Shown here: piece after piece, positions 38,911 through 47,694 of the stretch | Layout of the letters: the number at the start of each line of letters is the position of its first letter | How positions within the stretch are numbered: the first letter of the stretch is position 1 | Assembly: GCF_001558155.1 (NCBI RefSeq) | Contig: NZ_LOAS01000002.1 | Span: 186,001 to 250,000 of the forward strand | Direction of reading: 5' to 3' | Origin: Aliiruegeria sabulilitoris | GTDB taxonomy: Bacteria; Pseudomonadota; Alphaproteobacteria; Rhodobacterales; Rhodobacteraceae | DNA: 64,000 nucleotides | Notes under the pieces: model-generated | The model's input: the letters and a program-made list of their open reading frames with translations, nothing else | Told to the model about the DNA's origin: nothing | Databases searched by the model: none | Translations under genes and position numbers: made by a program

Positions 38911-38989
38911 GTCCGCGCCGCCAACCACGGCAGATTTCTCTGGAAAATGGGGCCGGACGCGCGGCGTAAAGGCCCGCGCCCTTTCAGAA

Positions 38990-39490
38990 TCAAGCCCTGC
39001 CGAAAGCCTCGGCAATTGCGACCTGCATGGCCTCTTCCGGCTCCTGATCGCCCCAGACGACCAGTTGGAAGGCCGGGTAGTAGCGCTCTGCCGCCATGAC
39101 GGCGGTACCGATCAGACGGTCGATCTGCTCAGGGTGGGGCGTCTGCCCGCCGCCGAGCACGAGCCCATAGCGATAGGTCATCAGTTGTTGCTCGCGCCAA
39201 TAGGTGAACGCGCCCGCCCAGCAGGCATCGTTGATCTTGTTCAGCGCCTCGTAAAGCTTGGGAAGACGTTCCTCGGGGGGCTCCATCTCGAAGGTGCAGA
39301 TGAGCCGCAACGTCTCGTCATAGGCCGACCAGGCAAGGGTGATCGAATAGGTCCGCCATTGTCCCTCGACCGCCATGGCGATCTGGTCCTCGGCAATCCG
39401 GTCGAAGTCCCAACAGTTGTTTTCCGCCAGGGTCTCAACGATGTCGATCGGATGTAGGTCTTCTGTCAGGAACTCTTCTGAGAGTGACAT
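38990..39490 (-). CDS. YbjN domain-containing protein
   Basis: A 166-residue cytosolic protein of the YbjN (DUF1790) family, a type III secretion chaperone-like fold. Typical features are the N-terminal LHPIDIVETLAENNCWDFDRIAEDQIAMAVEGQWRTYSITLAW, the central LICTFEMEPPEERLPKLYEALNKIND and QQLMTYRYGLVL. Its role is not established; YbjN has been linked to stress tolerance and motility in enterobacteria. The ATG at 39490 has GAGG six bases upstream. A long, possibly structured leader precedes it. Confidence 0.85.
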   Translation of the reverse strand: MSLSEEFLTEDLHPIDIVETLAENNCWDFDRIAEDQIAMAVEGQWRTYSITLAWSAYDETLRLICTFEMEPPEERLPKLYEALNKINDACWAGAFTYWREQQLMTYRYGLVLGGGQTPHPEQIDRLIGTAVMAAERYYPAFQLVVWGDQEPEEAMQVAIAEAFGRA

Positions 39491-39537
39491 GCCGGGCCTC
39501 ATACGTTATTCGCCCCAGTCTTTTTGGTGACAACTAG

Positions 39538-39646
39538 GGTTTGGTGCCTGCTCTAGGTCCGGCGATACATGCCGCCGTCCTTACTACATATGGTGCGCTG
39601 CAAAGCAGCAGGCTGTAAAGGATATTTTTTGTGACGGGCACCAACC
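39538..39646 (-). ncRNA. Candidate structured RNA or leader upstream of ybjN
   Basis: About 109 bases can be closed by outer pairing of GGTTTGGT (39538-39545) with ACCAACC (39640-39646) and inner pairing of GCCTGCT (39546-39552) with AGCAGGC (39607-39613). It contains two smaller hairpins, CGGC/GCCG near 39561-39574 and GCTGC-AAA-GCAGC at 39597-39609; the latter competes with the inner helix. No coding frame fits. On the minus strand it would lie in the ybjN leader. It matches no RNA family I recognise. Confidence 0.3.
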
Positions 39647-39729
39647 GATCCGCAAGATGTTGCGCGCATGCAGAGCTGTAGTGGAAAAGTGGCAGCCCAA
39701 ACGGCCTTCATTTCAAGGCCGCGAAGCAC

Positions 39730-39760
39730 AAAGCCGCGCCAATTTGCGTGGCGCGGCTTT
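39730..39760. terminator. Bidirectional hairpin terminator near ubiK
   Basis: A perfect 12-bp stem (AAAGCCGCGCCA / TGGCGCGGCTTT) with a 7-nt loop lies 80 bases downstream of ubiK (minus strand). The arms themselves supply a short T run on both strands. Confidence 0.7.
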
Positions 39761-39840
39761 CGATGCGTCCGGTGCGGTCCGCGATATTATGACTCAGGCC
39801 AACACCCGGGTCCGCATCGAACATTAACGCGTTGTTAATA

Positions 39841-40086
39841 TTAGTTAATCTTGGCTTCAAGCGCCTCGATTCGCGCCTTGAGGGCTTCGTTTTCCTCGCG
39901 AGCCTTCTGGGCCATCGCACGCGCGGCGTCGAACTCCTCGCGGGTGACGAAATCGCGATCCGCCATCCAGCGGTCGATCATGGATTTGAAAGCGGTCTCG
40001 GCCTCGTCCTTCGCGCCCTGGGCCACACCCATCGCGTTGGTCATCAGCTGGGACATGTCATCGAAAAACCTGTTGCGGCTTTGCAT
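39841..40086 (-). CDS. ubiK: UbiK family ubiquinone-biosynthesis accessory factor
   Basis: An 81-residue protein of the BMFP/YqiC (UbiK) family. An N-terminal amphipathic part is followed by MIDRWMADRDFVTREEFDAARAMAQKAREENEALKARIEALEAKI, where VTREEFD and the C-terminal coiled coil are diagnostic. It is a membrane-associated helper of aerobic ubiquinone biosynthesis that trimerises through the coiled coil. It diverges from lgt. Confidence 0.88.
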   Translation of the reverse strand: MQSRNRFFDDMSQLMTNAMGVAQGAKDEAETAFKSMIDRWMADRDFVTREEFDAARAMAQKAREENEALKARIEALEAKIN

Positions 40087-40183
40087 GGGGCACCCGTTCG
40101 TTACATCTGGGTCCTATATGGCGTTCAAGGCGGTCGGCCTCAAGGTTGACTTTGCCACAGTGAGGAGATCAACAGCGTAAACC

Positions 40184-41110
40184 ATGCAGGCAGTCATCCC
40201 GTTTCCCGAGTTGAGCCCCGAGATCTTTTCCATCTCCCTGTTCGGAATGGAATTCGCGCTGCGTTGGTATGCGCTGGCCTATATCGCCGGGCTTCTGCTC
40301 GGTTGGCGGCTGGTGGTGGCGTTGATGAAGCGCCCTGCTCTCTGGCCGCAGAACCGTGCGCCAATGCAACCGCGGCAGGTAGAAGACTTGCTGACCTGGG
40401 TGATTCTCGGCGTTGTCATCGGTGGCCGGCTCGGTTTCGTACTGTTCTACAAACCGGGCCACTACCTCTCCAACCCGGGCGAGATCCTCGCCGTCTGGCA
40501 GGGCGGCATGTCCTTTCATGGTGGGCTGATCGGGGTAGTGATCGCCACCTGGCTCTGGACCGGCAAGCACGCCATTGCCCGTATGAGCGCCGCCGACGCG
40601 CTGGCCATGGCCGCGCCGCTGGGGCTGTTCTTTGGCAGACTGGCCAATTTCATCAATGGCGAGCTTTGGGGCCGGCCAAGCGACGTCGCCTGGGCGATGA
40701 AGTTCCCGACCATGTGCGTCGATCCCGGCTGGCAGGGCTGCCCTGTGCCCGGCGAATGGTTCTATTACGGCAACGAGATCGCCCGCCATCCAAGCCAGCT
40801 CTACGAGGCCGCATTGGAGGGGCTCGTGCTCGGGGCCGTGTTGCTCTGGTTGGCCCTGCGCCGCGGCGCGCTCAAGCGGCCCGGTATCGTCGCGGGCTGT
40901 TTCTTTGCCGGCTACGGAATAGCGCGTTTCATCGTCGAGTATTTCCGGCAGGCGGATGCGCAATTCATCACCCCGGAGAACCCGATCGGCTTCGTGATCG
41001 GGCAGGGCGCCATCGGCGTGACGATGGGGCAGTTGCTGTCGCTTCCCATGATCCTGCTCGGGCTGGCGCTCATCGCCCATGCGCGGCGGCGCCCCCCGAC
41101 GCCGGCATGA
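40184..41110 (+). CDS. lgt: Prolipoprotein diacylglyceryl transferase
   Basis: A 308-residue inner-membrane enzyme that adds diacylglycerol to the lipobox cysteine of prolipoproteins. It has several spans, [17 protein letters not shown] near the N-terminus, the HGGLIGV catalytic-loop region ([12 protein letters not shown]), and the signature [25 protein letters not shown] lies near the C-terminus. It heads an overlapping operon lgt-midA-pgeF. Confidence 0.96.
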   Translation: MQAVIPFPELSPEIFSISLFGMEFALRWYALAYIAGLLLGWRLVVALMKRPALWPQNRAPMQPRQVEDLLTWVILGVVIGGRLGFVLFYKPGHYLSNPGEILAVWQGGMSFHGGLIGVVIATWLWTGKHAIARMSAADALAMAAPLGLFFGRLANFINGELWGRPSDVAWAMKFPTMCVDPGWQGCPVPGEWFYYGNEIARHPSQLYEAALEGLVLGAVLLWLALRRGALKRPGIVAGCFFAGYGIARFIVEYFRQADAQFITPENPIGFVIGQGAIGVTMGQLLSLPMILLGLALIAHARRRPPTPA

Positions 41111-42180
41111 ATACGCTCGCCGACATTCTGCGCCGCCGGATCGCGCATACGGGCCCCATGACACTGGCCGAGTACATGGCGGAATGCCTGCTGCACCCCG
41201 AGCATGGCTATTACACGAATGAAACCGTTTTTGGCGCAGAGGGGGATTTCGTGACGGCCCCCGAGATCAGCCAGATGTTCGGCGAACTGCTCGGCCTTGC
41301 GCTTGCGCAGGCATGGATGGACCAGGGCGCGCCCGCGCCGGCGGTTCTGGCCGAGGCCGGCCCGGGGCGCGGAACGCTCATGTCGGACATGCTGCGCGCG
41401 ATGCGGCCGGTTCCGGGCCTGCTGGACGCACTCGACATCCGGCTGGTGGAAGCCAGTCCAAAGCTCAGGGCAAAACAGAAAGATACGCTTTCCAACCACC
41501 ATGTAAGCTGGTTGGAGACGGTGCGAGACCTGCCCGAGGCGCCGCTTTTCTTCGTCGCCAACGAGTTCCTGGACGCCCTTCCCATTCGGCAATTCGTCCG
41601 GCGAGGGCAGGCTTGGAGCGAACGGCTCGTCCGGGAGGACGGCGACAGGTTCGCCGTGGCCCTGACGGAACCGGCACCGTTCGCAGAACTCGACCACCGC
41701 CTTGCGGACACGCGCGACGGCGACATCGTCGAGTATTGCCCCAGCCTGCCTTTCGTGGTCAGCGAAATCGCGGGCCGGATAGCCCGCAATGGCGGCTTGG
41801 CGCTCCTCGTCGATTATGGCGACTGGAGATCGCGCGGCGACACTTTTCAGGCTGTCCGGGATCACCAACCCGTGGACCCCTTCGCAGCGCCGGGTACGGC
41901 CGATCTGACCGCGCATGTCGATTTCGAGGCGATTGCGCGGGTTGCTTGTGCAGAGGGCACCCGCACCACACCAATGGTTTCGCAAGGTCTGTTTCTTGAG
42001 CACCTTGGAATAACACAACGCGCACAATCACTTGCGAGGGCAATGCCCAATCCGAAGGCCATGGAAGAGCATATCGCCGCGCATAGGCGCTTGACCCACC
42101 CGCAGGAAATGGGTTCGCTCTTCAAGGCAATTGCCATTCACCCGACAGGGGCACCCACGCCCGCCGGATTCGAGACATGA
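41107..42180 (+). CDS. SAM-dependent methyltransferase, MidA/NDUFAF7 family
   Basis: A 357-residue class I methyltransferase of the MidA/NDUFAF7 family (DUF185). It starts with [57 protein letters not shown]. The SAM motif is [20 protein letters not shown], and [18 protein letters not shown] is also diagnostic. The mitochondrial homologue methylates an arginine of the complex I subunit NDUFS2; the same target in bacteria is plausible. ATGA overlaps join it to lgt upstream and pgeF downstream. Confidence 0.93.
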   Translation: MNTLADILRRRIAHTGPMTLAEYMAECLLHPEHGYYTNETVFGAEGDFVTAPEISQMFGELLGLALAQAWMDQGAPAPAVLAEAGPGRGTLMSDMLRAMRPVPGLLDALDIRLVEASPKLRAKQKDTLSNHHVSWLETVRDLPEAPLFFVANEFLDALPIRQFVRRGQAWSERLVREDGDRFAVALTEPAPFAELDHRLADTRDGDIVEYCPSLPFVVSEIAGRIARNGGLALLVDYGDWRSRGDTFQAVRDHQPVDPFAAPGTADLTAHVDFEAIARVACAEGTRTTPMVSQGLFLEHLGITQRAQSLARAMPNPKAMEEHIAAHRRLTHPQEMGSLFKAIAIHPTGAPTPAGFET

Positions 42181-42932
42181 CGCTGGAAATTCTGACTTCG
42201 GACATTCTCTCGCCCTTGCGGCACGGTTTTTTCACGCGACGCGGCGGGGCTTCTTCCGGCGTGTTCGAAGGGTTGAATTGCGGACAGGGCTCTTCCGACC
42301 AATCGGAAATCGTGTCGATCAACCGGGAGCGGGTCGCCGCCTCCATGGGTGTCAAGACAACGGACTTGATTTCCATGAACCAGGTCCATTCACCCGATGT
42401 GGAAGTCGTGGAAGGCCCGTTCGACAAGGCGCCACAAGTGGATGCGCTGGTAACCAACCGCCCGGGCCTCGCGCTGTCGGTCCTGACGGCCGACTGTCAG
42501 CCCGTGCTGTTTGCCGACCACGACGCTGGCGTCATCGGCGCTGCCCATGCCGGTTGGCGTGGGGCACTGTCCGGCGTTCTGGAAGCCACGTTGGAGCACA
42601 TGGAAAGGCTTGGCGCGCATCGCGAAAACACGGTTGCCGTGATCGGCCCCACCATCAGCCAGTCCGCCTACGAGGTAGACTGGGATTTCTATGACGCGTT
42701 CGTGGCGGACGACCCTGAAAACCAACGCTTCTTTTCCGGGAATGGTGGGGAAAAGGCCCAGTTCGACCTGCCCGCCTTTGGCCTTCATCGGATGCGGCGT
42801 GCCGGAATCGGCCAGGCTCTCTGGACCCGGCACTGCACCTATAGCGATCCGCACCGTTTCTTTTCCTACCGTCGGACCGTCCACAAGAAGGAAGCCGATT
42901 ATGGCCGACTGATCTCGGTCATTCGTCTCTAG
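42177..42932 (+). CDS. pgeF: Peptidoglycan editing factor PgeF (multicopper polyphenol oxidase-like)
   Basis: A 251-residue protein of the YfiH/laccase-domain family. SPLRHGFFTRRGGASSGVFEGLNCG opens it, LTADCQPVLFADHDAGVIGAAHAGWRGALSGVLE carries the Cys/His metal site, and it closes with WTRHCTYSDPHRFFSYRR. Family members remove L-Ser-containing muropeptide errors or act on purine nucleosides. It overlaps midA by four bases. Confidence 0.93.
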   Translation: MTLEILTSDILSPLRHGFFTRRGGASSGVFEGLNCGQGSSDQSEIVSINRERVAASMGVKTTDLISMNQVHSPDVEVVEGPFDKAPQVDALVTNRPGLALSVLTADCQPVLFADHDAGVIGAAHAGWRGALSGVLEATLEHMERLGAHRENTVAVIGPTISQSAYEVDWDFYDAFVADDPENQRFFSGNGGEKAQFDLPAFGLHRMRRAGIGQALWTRHCTYSDPHRFFSYRRTVHKKEADYGRLISVIRL

Positions 42933-43059
42933 GAGCAGTCCCCCGTAAGGCTTCCAGATTGTCCCCGTTCTGCCTCAGTGGCGCCCAATTGGACCTGCAG
43001 TTTAGCAACATGCAGGAAACGAAGGCGCCGCGCATGGCCATCGAAGAAGGAACGAGAGC

Positions 43060-43206
43060 ATGAACACTGAGAGACGCTGGCTGGAATCGGTTCTTAAGGC
43101 CGTCGAGGACACCACCGTTGTCATGCCCTGGGCGCGCGGCGCTCGCCGCAAGGAAATGATCGCCCGCCGGATCGAGTTGGAAGAGCCCGACGTCCTGAGC
43201 GCCTGA
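43060..43206 (+). CDS. Small conserved-looking protein (48 aa)
   Basis: A 48-residue basic protein, MNTERRWLESVLKAVEDTTV followed by VMPWARGARRKEMIARRIELEE. It has AAGGA eight bases upstream and a strong terminator 28 bases downstream, so it has the form of a complete small gene. The MPWxRGxRRxxMIARR pattern recalls short uncharacterised Rhodobacteraceae proteins. It may be a helical nucleic-acid or membrane-surface peptide; function unknown. Confidence 0.6.
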   Translation: MNTERRWLESVLKAVEDTTVVMPWARGARRKEMIARRIELEEPDVLSA

Positions 43207-43233
43207 ACGACGCCTGCACCCGAATTCACTCCC

Positions 43234-43267
43234 ACGCCCACCGGTCGCACGCGACGGTGGGCGTTTT
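43234..43267 (+). terminator. Rho-independent terminator
   Basis: A perfect 10-bp stem (ACGCCCACCG / CGGTGGGCGT) with an 11-nt loop is followed by TTTT. It ends the 48-aa gene and probably the lgt-midA-pgeF transcript. Confidence 0.85.
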
Positions 43268-43478
43268 GATTCGGGCCCTGCCACTTTTTTGTGCCGTATC
43301 TATCCTATGCGCGGAAACAACCCTTGCCAGCCATCCGGCATTGGATCGCAAACACCCGGCAATCGCCCAGAAATTTTGACATTTCCTCGTCAAATCCGTC
43401 ATCAAAGGGACGTAGACACGTCCTTCTGCGACCTGGTGGGGGCCACGGCAGATGCGACCGACCGGAAGGATCGATTGC

Positions 43479-44282
43479 ATGGTGACCCCACGCGCAACCG
43501 TCGGCGCGCTCGCGACGGAGAGATCTGGCCTCAAAGCCAGTATGTCCGAAAGGACCGTTCGTTCGGATAGGCAACCTCGGTGCGCATCGCCTCTCTCGCG
43601 CCATTACGAGGTTGCCTACCTAACCCTTCGCGGCGAGATCGAGCAATTCACCACGCGCGCGCCGGCAACCCCGGTGTTCGAAGATGCCTTCATGGCTTTC
43701 GCCCGTGGCACACTGATCGCAACAGAGAACGGGCAAACCGCCGTCGAGGATCTCGAACCCGGAATGCTGGTTCGTACGGACTCCGAGCAATTGCGTCCGC
43801 TTCTGTGGATTGGCTCAACCACGCTCATTCCCTCCGCATTCAGCGAGAAGCCGGGCGAGTCACCCCGTCTGACTCGGATCGCCAGCGACACGTTCGGGCT
43901 GGACAGGCCCGCCCCGGACCTCGTGCTCGGCCCGCGCGCGCGCGCGCTCTATCGCAGCACCCGGTGCCGCGAGATGCTGGGCGCCGACAAGGCCTTTGCC
44001 CCTGCCCATGCGCTCATGGACGGCATCAACGTCATCGGCCTGAATCCCTTGGCGCCGATCCAGCTTTATCACCTCTTTCTGCACGGCCAGCAGGTGATCC
44101 GGGCCAATGGAATCGAGGTCGAAAGCTACCATCCCGGCCAGCATATCGAATCCATGATGGATCCGGAGGACGGCGAGGAATTTCTCGGCCTGTTTCCGTG
44201 GATCACGCGATTCGACCGCTTCGGTCCGATGCGCATCCCACGTCTGACGGCTTTCGAGTTCGAGTCGCTACGAAACGGCTAG
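43479..44282 (+). CDS. Hint (hedgehog/intein) domain protein lacking the catalytic Cys
   Basis: A 267-residue protein with a Hint_2-type module from about residue 70: AFARGTLIATENGQTAVEDLEPGMLVRTD, LWIGSTTL, then VLGPRARALYRS and QLYHLFLHGQQVIRANGIEVESYHPG. In active Hint domains the first residue is a nucleophilic Cys or Ser; here Ala73 stands there, so self-splicing is not expected. Similar PFARGT proteins recur in Rhodobacteraceae from memory. The N-terminal 60 residues are basic and low in recognisable structure; the start (43479 or 43452) is uncertain. Confidence 0.75.
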   Translation: MVTPRATVGALATERSGLKASMSERTVRSDRQPRCASPLSRHYEVAYLTLRGEIEQFTTRAPATPVFEDAFMAFARGTLIATENGQTAVEDLEPGMLVRTDSEQLRPLLWIGSTTLIPSAFSEKPGESPRLTRIASDTFGLDRPAPDLVLGPRARALYRSTRCREMLGADKAFAPAHALMDGINVIGLNPLAPIQLYHLFLHGQQVIRANGIEVESYHPGQHIESMMDPEDGEEFLGLFPWITRFDRFGPMRIPRLTAFEFESLRNG

Positions 44283-44328
44283 CTGACGCCGATACAGCGC
44301 GACGCTACGCCCGCGAGGAGCGTTGCGC

Positions 44329-45852
44329 TCACTCCTCTTCCCCCAGTTTCAACACCGGCGCGGGCACCAGAAGGTCGCTGGTATCGAGCGGCGATTTCGG
44401 TTTTCCGAGGCGGTAGCGTGTCACCCAGATAAGCTCCTCTTCGGCGCGTGTGATCGCCACATAGGCGAGGCGCTTCCAGAGCGGCTGGCCGGCCTCCACC
44501 CTCCCGGCCCGAGCCGCGCCATAAAGATCGGGCGCGAAAACCTGCACCACGGGCCATTGCGAGCCTTGTGCCTTGTGGATCGTGACCGCGGCACCGTGCA
44601 GGAACGTCGCCCCCATCCGGGCGGCAAAGGGGATGAAGGGTTCTTCCTCGTCCGGCTTCTCTATCTTCACGATCGAGGCCGCGGAAAGGCGCGGATCTTC
44701 CGCCCCAATCACGTGAAGCTGAGAGAATCCAGGCTTTCGCCCCGGCCCCAGATAGACGACCTGCGCCCCCCTGATGAGGCCGCGCGCCTCGAGGTCGAGC
44801 CGCTTCTTGCGGTGCTTGACCGGCAATTCGATACCGTCACACACGAGCGGCTCGCCGGGAAGCAGGCTGTCCTCGGGCGCGCCATAGGCGCTCCGGAAGG
44901 CCTGGATCAGGCGAATCCGCGTGGCGTTGCGCCAAACCAACACCGGGGAGCGCGCCATAAGCTCGGACTCGACGCGCTGGCCGATCTTGACCCGCTCATC
45001 CTGACGCGCGGCGTCCTCCACCATGGCTTCGAAGGTTTCGAAGCTCAGTTCCGGGTCGGCAAGCGCATGTGCAAGGTCGAGAATCGGGTTATCGCCGGAC
45101 TGCCGGTGGACACGATGCAGGATCGCCTTGTGCTTTTCCGGCAGGGTTTCAAAGACCATCTCCCCGGAATTATTGACCGGGGCGAGCTGGGCCGGGTCTC
45201 CGAACAGGATCAGCGTGGGGAAGATCTCCCGCAGATCATCGAACTGACGGCTGTCCAGCATCGAGCTCTCGTCAACGAAGCCGATATCGAGCGGATCTTC
45301 GCGGCGTTTCCAGCCGGTGATGAAATCCGATCCGCGCAGCCCGGCGGAGGCAAGCGCGCCGGGAATGGATTTGTGGCTTTGGTAAAACGCGAAAGCGCGA
45401 TCGAGCGCGACATCTGTCAGCCCTTCGATTTCGGGCCGCTCGCCCTGCCCGGCCAACCATTCGGCGACTCGTTCATATTCGGGATCATAAACCGGCGTGT
45501 AGAGGATCCGGTGGATTGTCGTCGCCGGCACGCCGCGGTTGCGAAGAACGCTTGCAGCCTTGTTGGTGGGGGCAAGAATGGCCAACGTCCGCCGGTCGCG
45601 ACGCCGACGCCCCTCCCAATCGCCGGAGACGATATCGACTCCGATTTCCTCGAGTTCCTTTGCAAGACGCGCCAAAAGCAATGTCTTGCCCGAGCCCGCC
45701 TTGCCGATAACAGCAAGCGTCCCTGTGACCGTGTCGGACCGGGGCAGCAACGCCTCACTAACGAGGTCGACGCCAGCGGAGGCGAGAACCTCGGCCGCGC
45801 GATCCCAGGCTTCCGCCTGGTCTTCGGAGAATGTCAGGTCCGTTGTTGGCAT
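44329..45852 (-). CDS. RecD-like SF1 DNA helicase / AAA ATPase
   Basis: A 507-residue SF1B-type helicase. Walker A is GKAGSGKTLLLARL, motif Ia is LAPTNKAASVLRNRG, Walker B is GFVDESSML, motif III is LFGDPAQLAPV, and the C-terminal motifs are TIHKAQGSQWPVVQVF and RLAYVAITRAEEEL. It resembles standalone RecD/TrwC-like helicases rather than a full RecBCD subunit; no recB or recC is present. It probably unwinds DNA 5'-3' in repair or replication restart. It lies downstream of luxI on the same strand with an 80-base gap. Confidence 0.88.
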   Translation of the reverse strand: MPTTDLTFSEDQAEAWDRAAEVLASAGVDLVSEALLPRSDTVTGTLAVIGKAGSGKTLLLARLAKELEEIGVDIVSGDWEGRRRRDRRTLAILAPTNKAASVLRNRGVPATTIHRILYTPVYDPEYERVAEWLAGQGERPEIEGLTDVALDRAFAFYQSHKSIPGALASAGLRGSDFITGWKRREDPLDIGFVDESSMLDSRQFDDLREIFPTLILFGDPAQLAPVNNSGEMVFETLPEKHKAILHRVHRQSGDNPILDLAHALADPELSFETFEAMVEDAARQDERVKIGQRVESELMARSPVLVWRNATRIRLIQAFRSAYGAPEDSLLPGEPLVCDGIELPVKHRKKRLDLEARGLIRGAQVVYLGPGRKPGFSQLHVIGAEDPRLSAASIVKIEKPDEEEPFIPFAARMGATFLHGAAVTIHKAQGSQWPVVQVFAPDLYGAARAGRVEAGQPLWKRLAYVAITRAEEELIWVTRYRLGKPKSPLDTSDLLVPAPVLKLGEEE

Positions 45853-45932
45853 TCCCGGACCCTACTGCCTGCAGAATCCGGGCGCCAGATACCCGCGCCG
45901 CTTTCGCCGCGGTCTACGGTGTTTTCCTGCAA

Positions 45933-46571
45933 TCAGGCCGTCGCAGCGATGGGATGCCGCGGCGCCCGGTTGAACGACAGGTCGAACCAGGAACGGGAGG
46001 TTTCGCGATCTATCCCGAGGCGCTTGAGCGTGGGCGCCCAGGCCTCCGGCTTCATTTCCCAAAGACCAGCACCGATGCGGTCCTTTCCTTCACCGGTCAT
46101 GCCGATGATATCGGGGTCCACATGATACAGACGATAGATCCGTTCCATCCGCGGATCGAAGACACCACAGAAATGCGAGAGCATGAAATTGTCCATCAGC
46201 TCTCCGCCCCCCAGAACCAGGGCAGCCGCGGCGCGGCGGTCTGCCTGCGGGGAGATGCAGAATCGCGTGCACTCCCAGATGAAGGGGGATTCGATTTTCA
46301 CACCGTCAAGAAGATGCGAAAAATGCTCGTTGATCATCGTCCGTCCGGATGTCGGCAGGAAGCGCATCGAGCCGCCATGGCTCCCGTCTTCCAGTTCCCA
46401 GATTACGTAGAGCGGGTTCAATACATCATATTGATCGCGCTCTTCACCCCGTGAATTCACGGAGACTTCCCAGCCGAGGCGGTGGGAGAATTGCTCGGCC
46501 CTATCCTGGAACATTGTGTCCCGGAGTTTGGCAAAGCGATCGAGGTCAGTTCCATACACATAACGCAGCAT
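45933..46571 (-). CDS. luxI: LuxI family acyl-homoserine-lactone synthase
   Basis: A 212-residue autoinducer synthase. The conserved residues are placed as in LuxI: LRDTMFQDRAEQFSHRLGW near the N-terminus (Arg, Phe, Trp), the DQYD acid pair, GSMRFLPTSG and PFIWECTRFCIS with the catalytic-site Glu and Arg. It makes an N-acyl-homoserine lactone from S-adenosylmethionine and acyl-ACP; chain length cannot be read. AAGGAG is nine bases before the ATG. luxR lies just upstream on the same strand. Confidence 0.93.
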   Translation of the reverse strand: MLRYVYGTDLDRFAKLRDTMFQDRAEQFSHRLGWEVSVNSRGEERDQYDVLNPLYVIWELEDGSHGGSMRFLPTSGRTMINEHFSHLLDGVKIESPFIWECTRFCISPQADRRAAAALVLGGGELMDNFMLSHFCGVFDPRMERIYRLYHVDPDIIGMTGEGKDRIGAGLWEMKPEAWAPTLKRLGIDRETSRSWFDLSFNRAPRHPIAATA

Positions 46572-46687
46572 GACGAGAGGCTCCTTTCCGTCAGGTGAGA
46601 AAAGGATTGTCCAATCTTAGTTAACAGAAGCCTACTTTTGATTGTAATTGACGTGCCGAAATCGGCGAAAAAAACCTAAAAAAAGCC

Positions 46688-47401
46688 CTAGACGACGATC
46701 AATCCGCGACTCAATGCACGCGCGACCGCGTGGGTTGTATTCAAAGCGCCGAGTTTGTGCCGCGCTGCTTCGATGTAGACTCGCAAGGTGTGCTCCGATA
46801 TCTCCATCTCCTTTGCCGCCTGGGCGCGGCTCATCCCTTTGGCAAGGTAGGTCATGGCAGCAAGCTCGCGGGGCGAAAGCGTGGGAGTCGGCGCCGAGTC
46901 GCCTTCCTGTTCGAATTCCAGCGCCCGCTTGTTGAACTCATGCGCGATAATCATGAGATCCCGCATGTTCCCGTCCACGAAGGTAGCCCAGCTATAGTCG
47001 TCGCAATTATGCGATGCGGTGAAGAGTGCAAACTGGCCGGCCGGACCACGAATCGGTATCGAGAGCCCCTGGTTGCCGACGCCATATTCGACAGCCTCGC
47101 GGAAGAAGGCGCGTGCCGCGCGACTGGACCAATCCAACTCCTTCCAATCGACCGGATTGAACCTTTGCAAGCAACCGAGAATGACCGGGTCCATGCGAAG
47201 ATAGTCTTTTTCGACATAGCGATCGACCCAATCCTGGTTGTAGGTCCCCGCTCCGAAACGTTCACCGACGGAATTCACCCAGTGGTAGACGATATGCGCG
47301 ATCCCGAGAATGTCCCGCAACTGTTCGGTCGCGGTTTGCAGATCCCCAACATCGTCGGCCTTCTGGACGAACTCACAGAGCGCTTCGAGCTTCTCCTTCA
47401 T
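46688..47401 (-). CDS. luxR: LuxR family quorum-sensing regulator
   Basis: A 237-residue regulator. The autoinducer-binding domain has YNQDWVDRYVEKDYLRMDPVI (Trp, Tyr, Asp, Pro of the ligand pocket), PVDW and GLSIPIRGPAG. The C-terminal helix-turn-helix is LSPRELAAMTYLAKGMSRAQAAKEMEISEHTLRVYIEAARHKLGA. It should bind the luxI product and activate or repress target genes. The ATG at 47401 matches family length; its ribosome binding site is weak, and it overlaps the end of a small upstream gene by 29 bases, suggesting coupling. Confidence 0.9.
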   Translation of the reverse strand: MKEKLEALCEFVQKADDVGDLQTATEQLRDILGIAHIVYHWVNSVGERFGAGTYNQDWVDRYVEKDYLRMDPVILGCLQRFNPVDWKELDWSSRAARAFFREAVEYGVGNQGLSIPIRGPAGQFALFTASHNCDDYSWATFVDGNMRDLMIIAHEFNKRALEFEQEGDSAPTPTLSPRELAAMTYLAKGMSRAQAAKEMEISEHTLRVYIEAARHKLGALNTTHAVARALSRGLIVV

Positions 47402-47585
47402 GACTTGCCGGCTTCGGCTGTCTCCTTTCGGTTCCGTTCGGAACCGAAGCAACGGCCCGAGTGGCGATCTCAGCACTAGCAACATGCCTGGCATCATCCA
47501 GCTGCTCCGAGAGGGCGTGCAGGTCATGTTCACGTGCATATGCACCCAGATCGGTCAGAACGTCCAGTATCCACTCGTGATTCAT
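47373..47585 (-). CDS. Small protein upstream of and overlapping luxR
   Basis: A 70-residue acidic frame beginning MNHEWILDVLTDLGAYAREH and continuing DLHALSEQLDDARHVASAEIATRA. It reads as two amphipathic helices. I recall similar short proteins next to luxR in Rhodobacteraceae, but no function. It ends 29 bases inside luxR, and luxR has a poor ribosome binding site, so luxR translation may depend on it. The evidence is the helix pattern and the overlap, not a family match. Confidence 0.55.
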   Translation of the reverse strand: MNHEWILDVLTDLGAYAREHDLHALSEQLDDARHVASAEIATRAVASVPNGTERRQPKPASHEGEARSAL

Positions 47586-47694
47586 GTCAGAGTCTCTTTC
47601 AACCGCAGGAGTAAAACCTTGTCACAACCTTAACACGAGAGCCCATCAGACAGAATTCGCGCCTTTGTCCTCCCCAAAAATAGCGAGAGTGCAA

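Noticed and set aside
39621-39635. GGATATTTTTT resembling the dispersed repeat core
   Set aside because: The match ends after the T run; the GAAA-S-AGGAT half and the GC-rich arm are missing.
46655-46686. GCCGATTTCGGC hairpin beside an A tract between luxR and luxI, as a terminator
   Set aside because: For minus-strand transcription the T tract precedes the hairpin instead of following it, and no plus-strand gene ends here.
46572-46687. A lux box upstream of luxI
   Set aside because: Only weak symmetry was seen (CCTTT ... AAAGG around 46593-46615); no 18-20 bp palindrome of the usual lux-box type.
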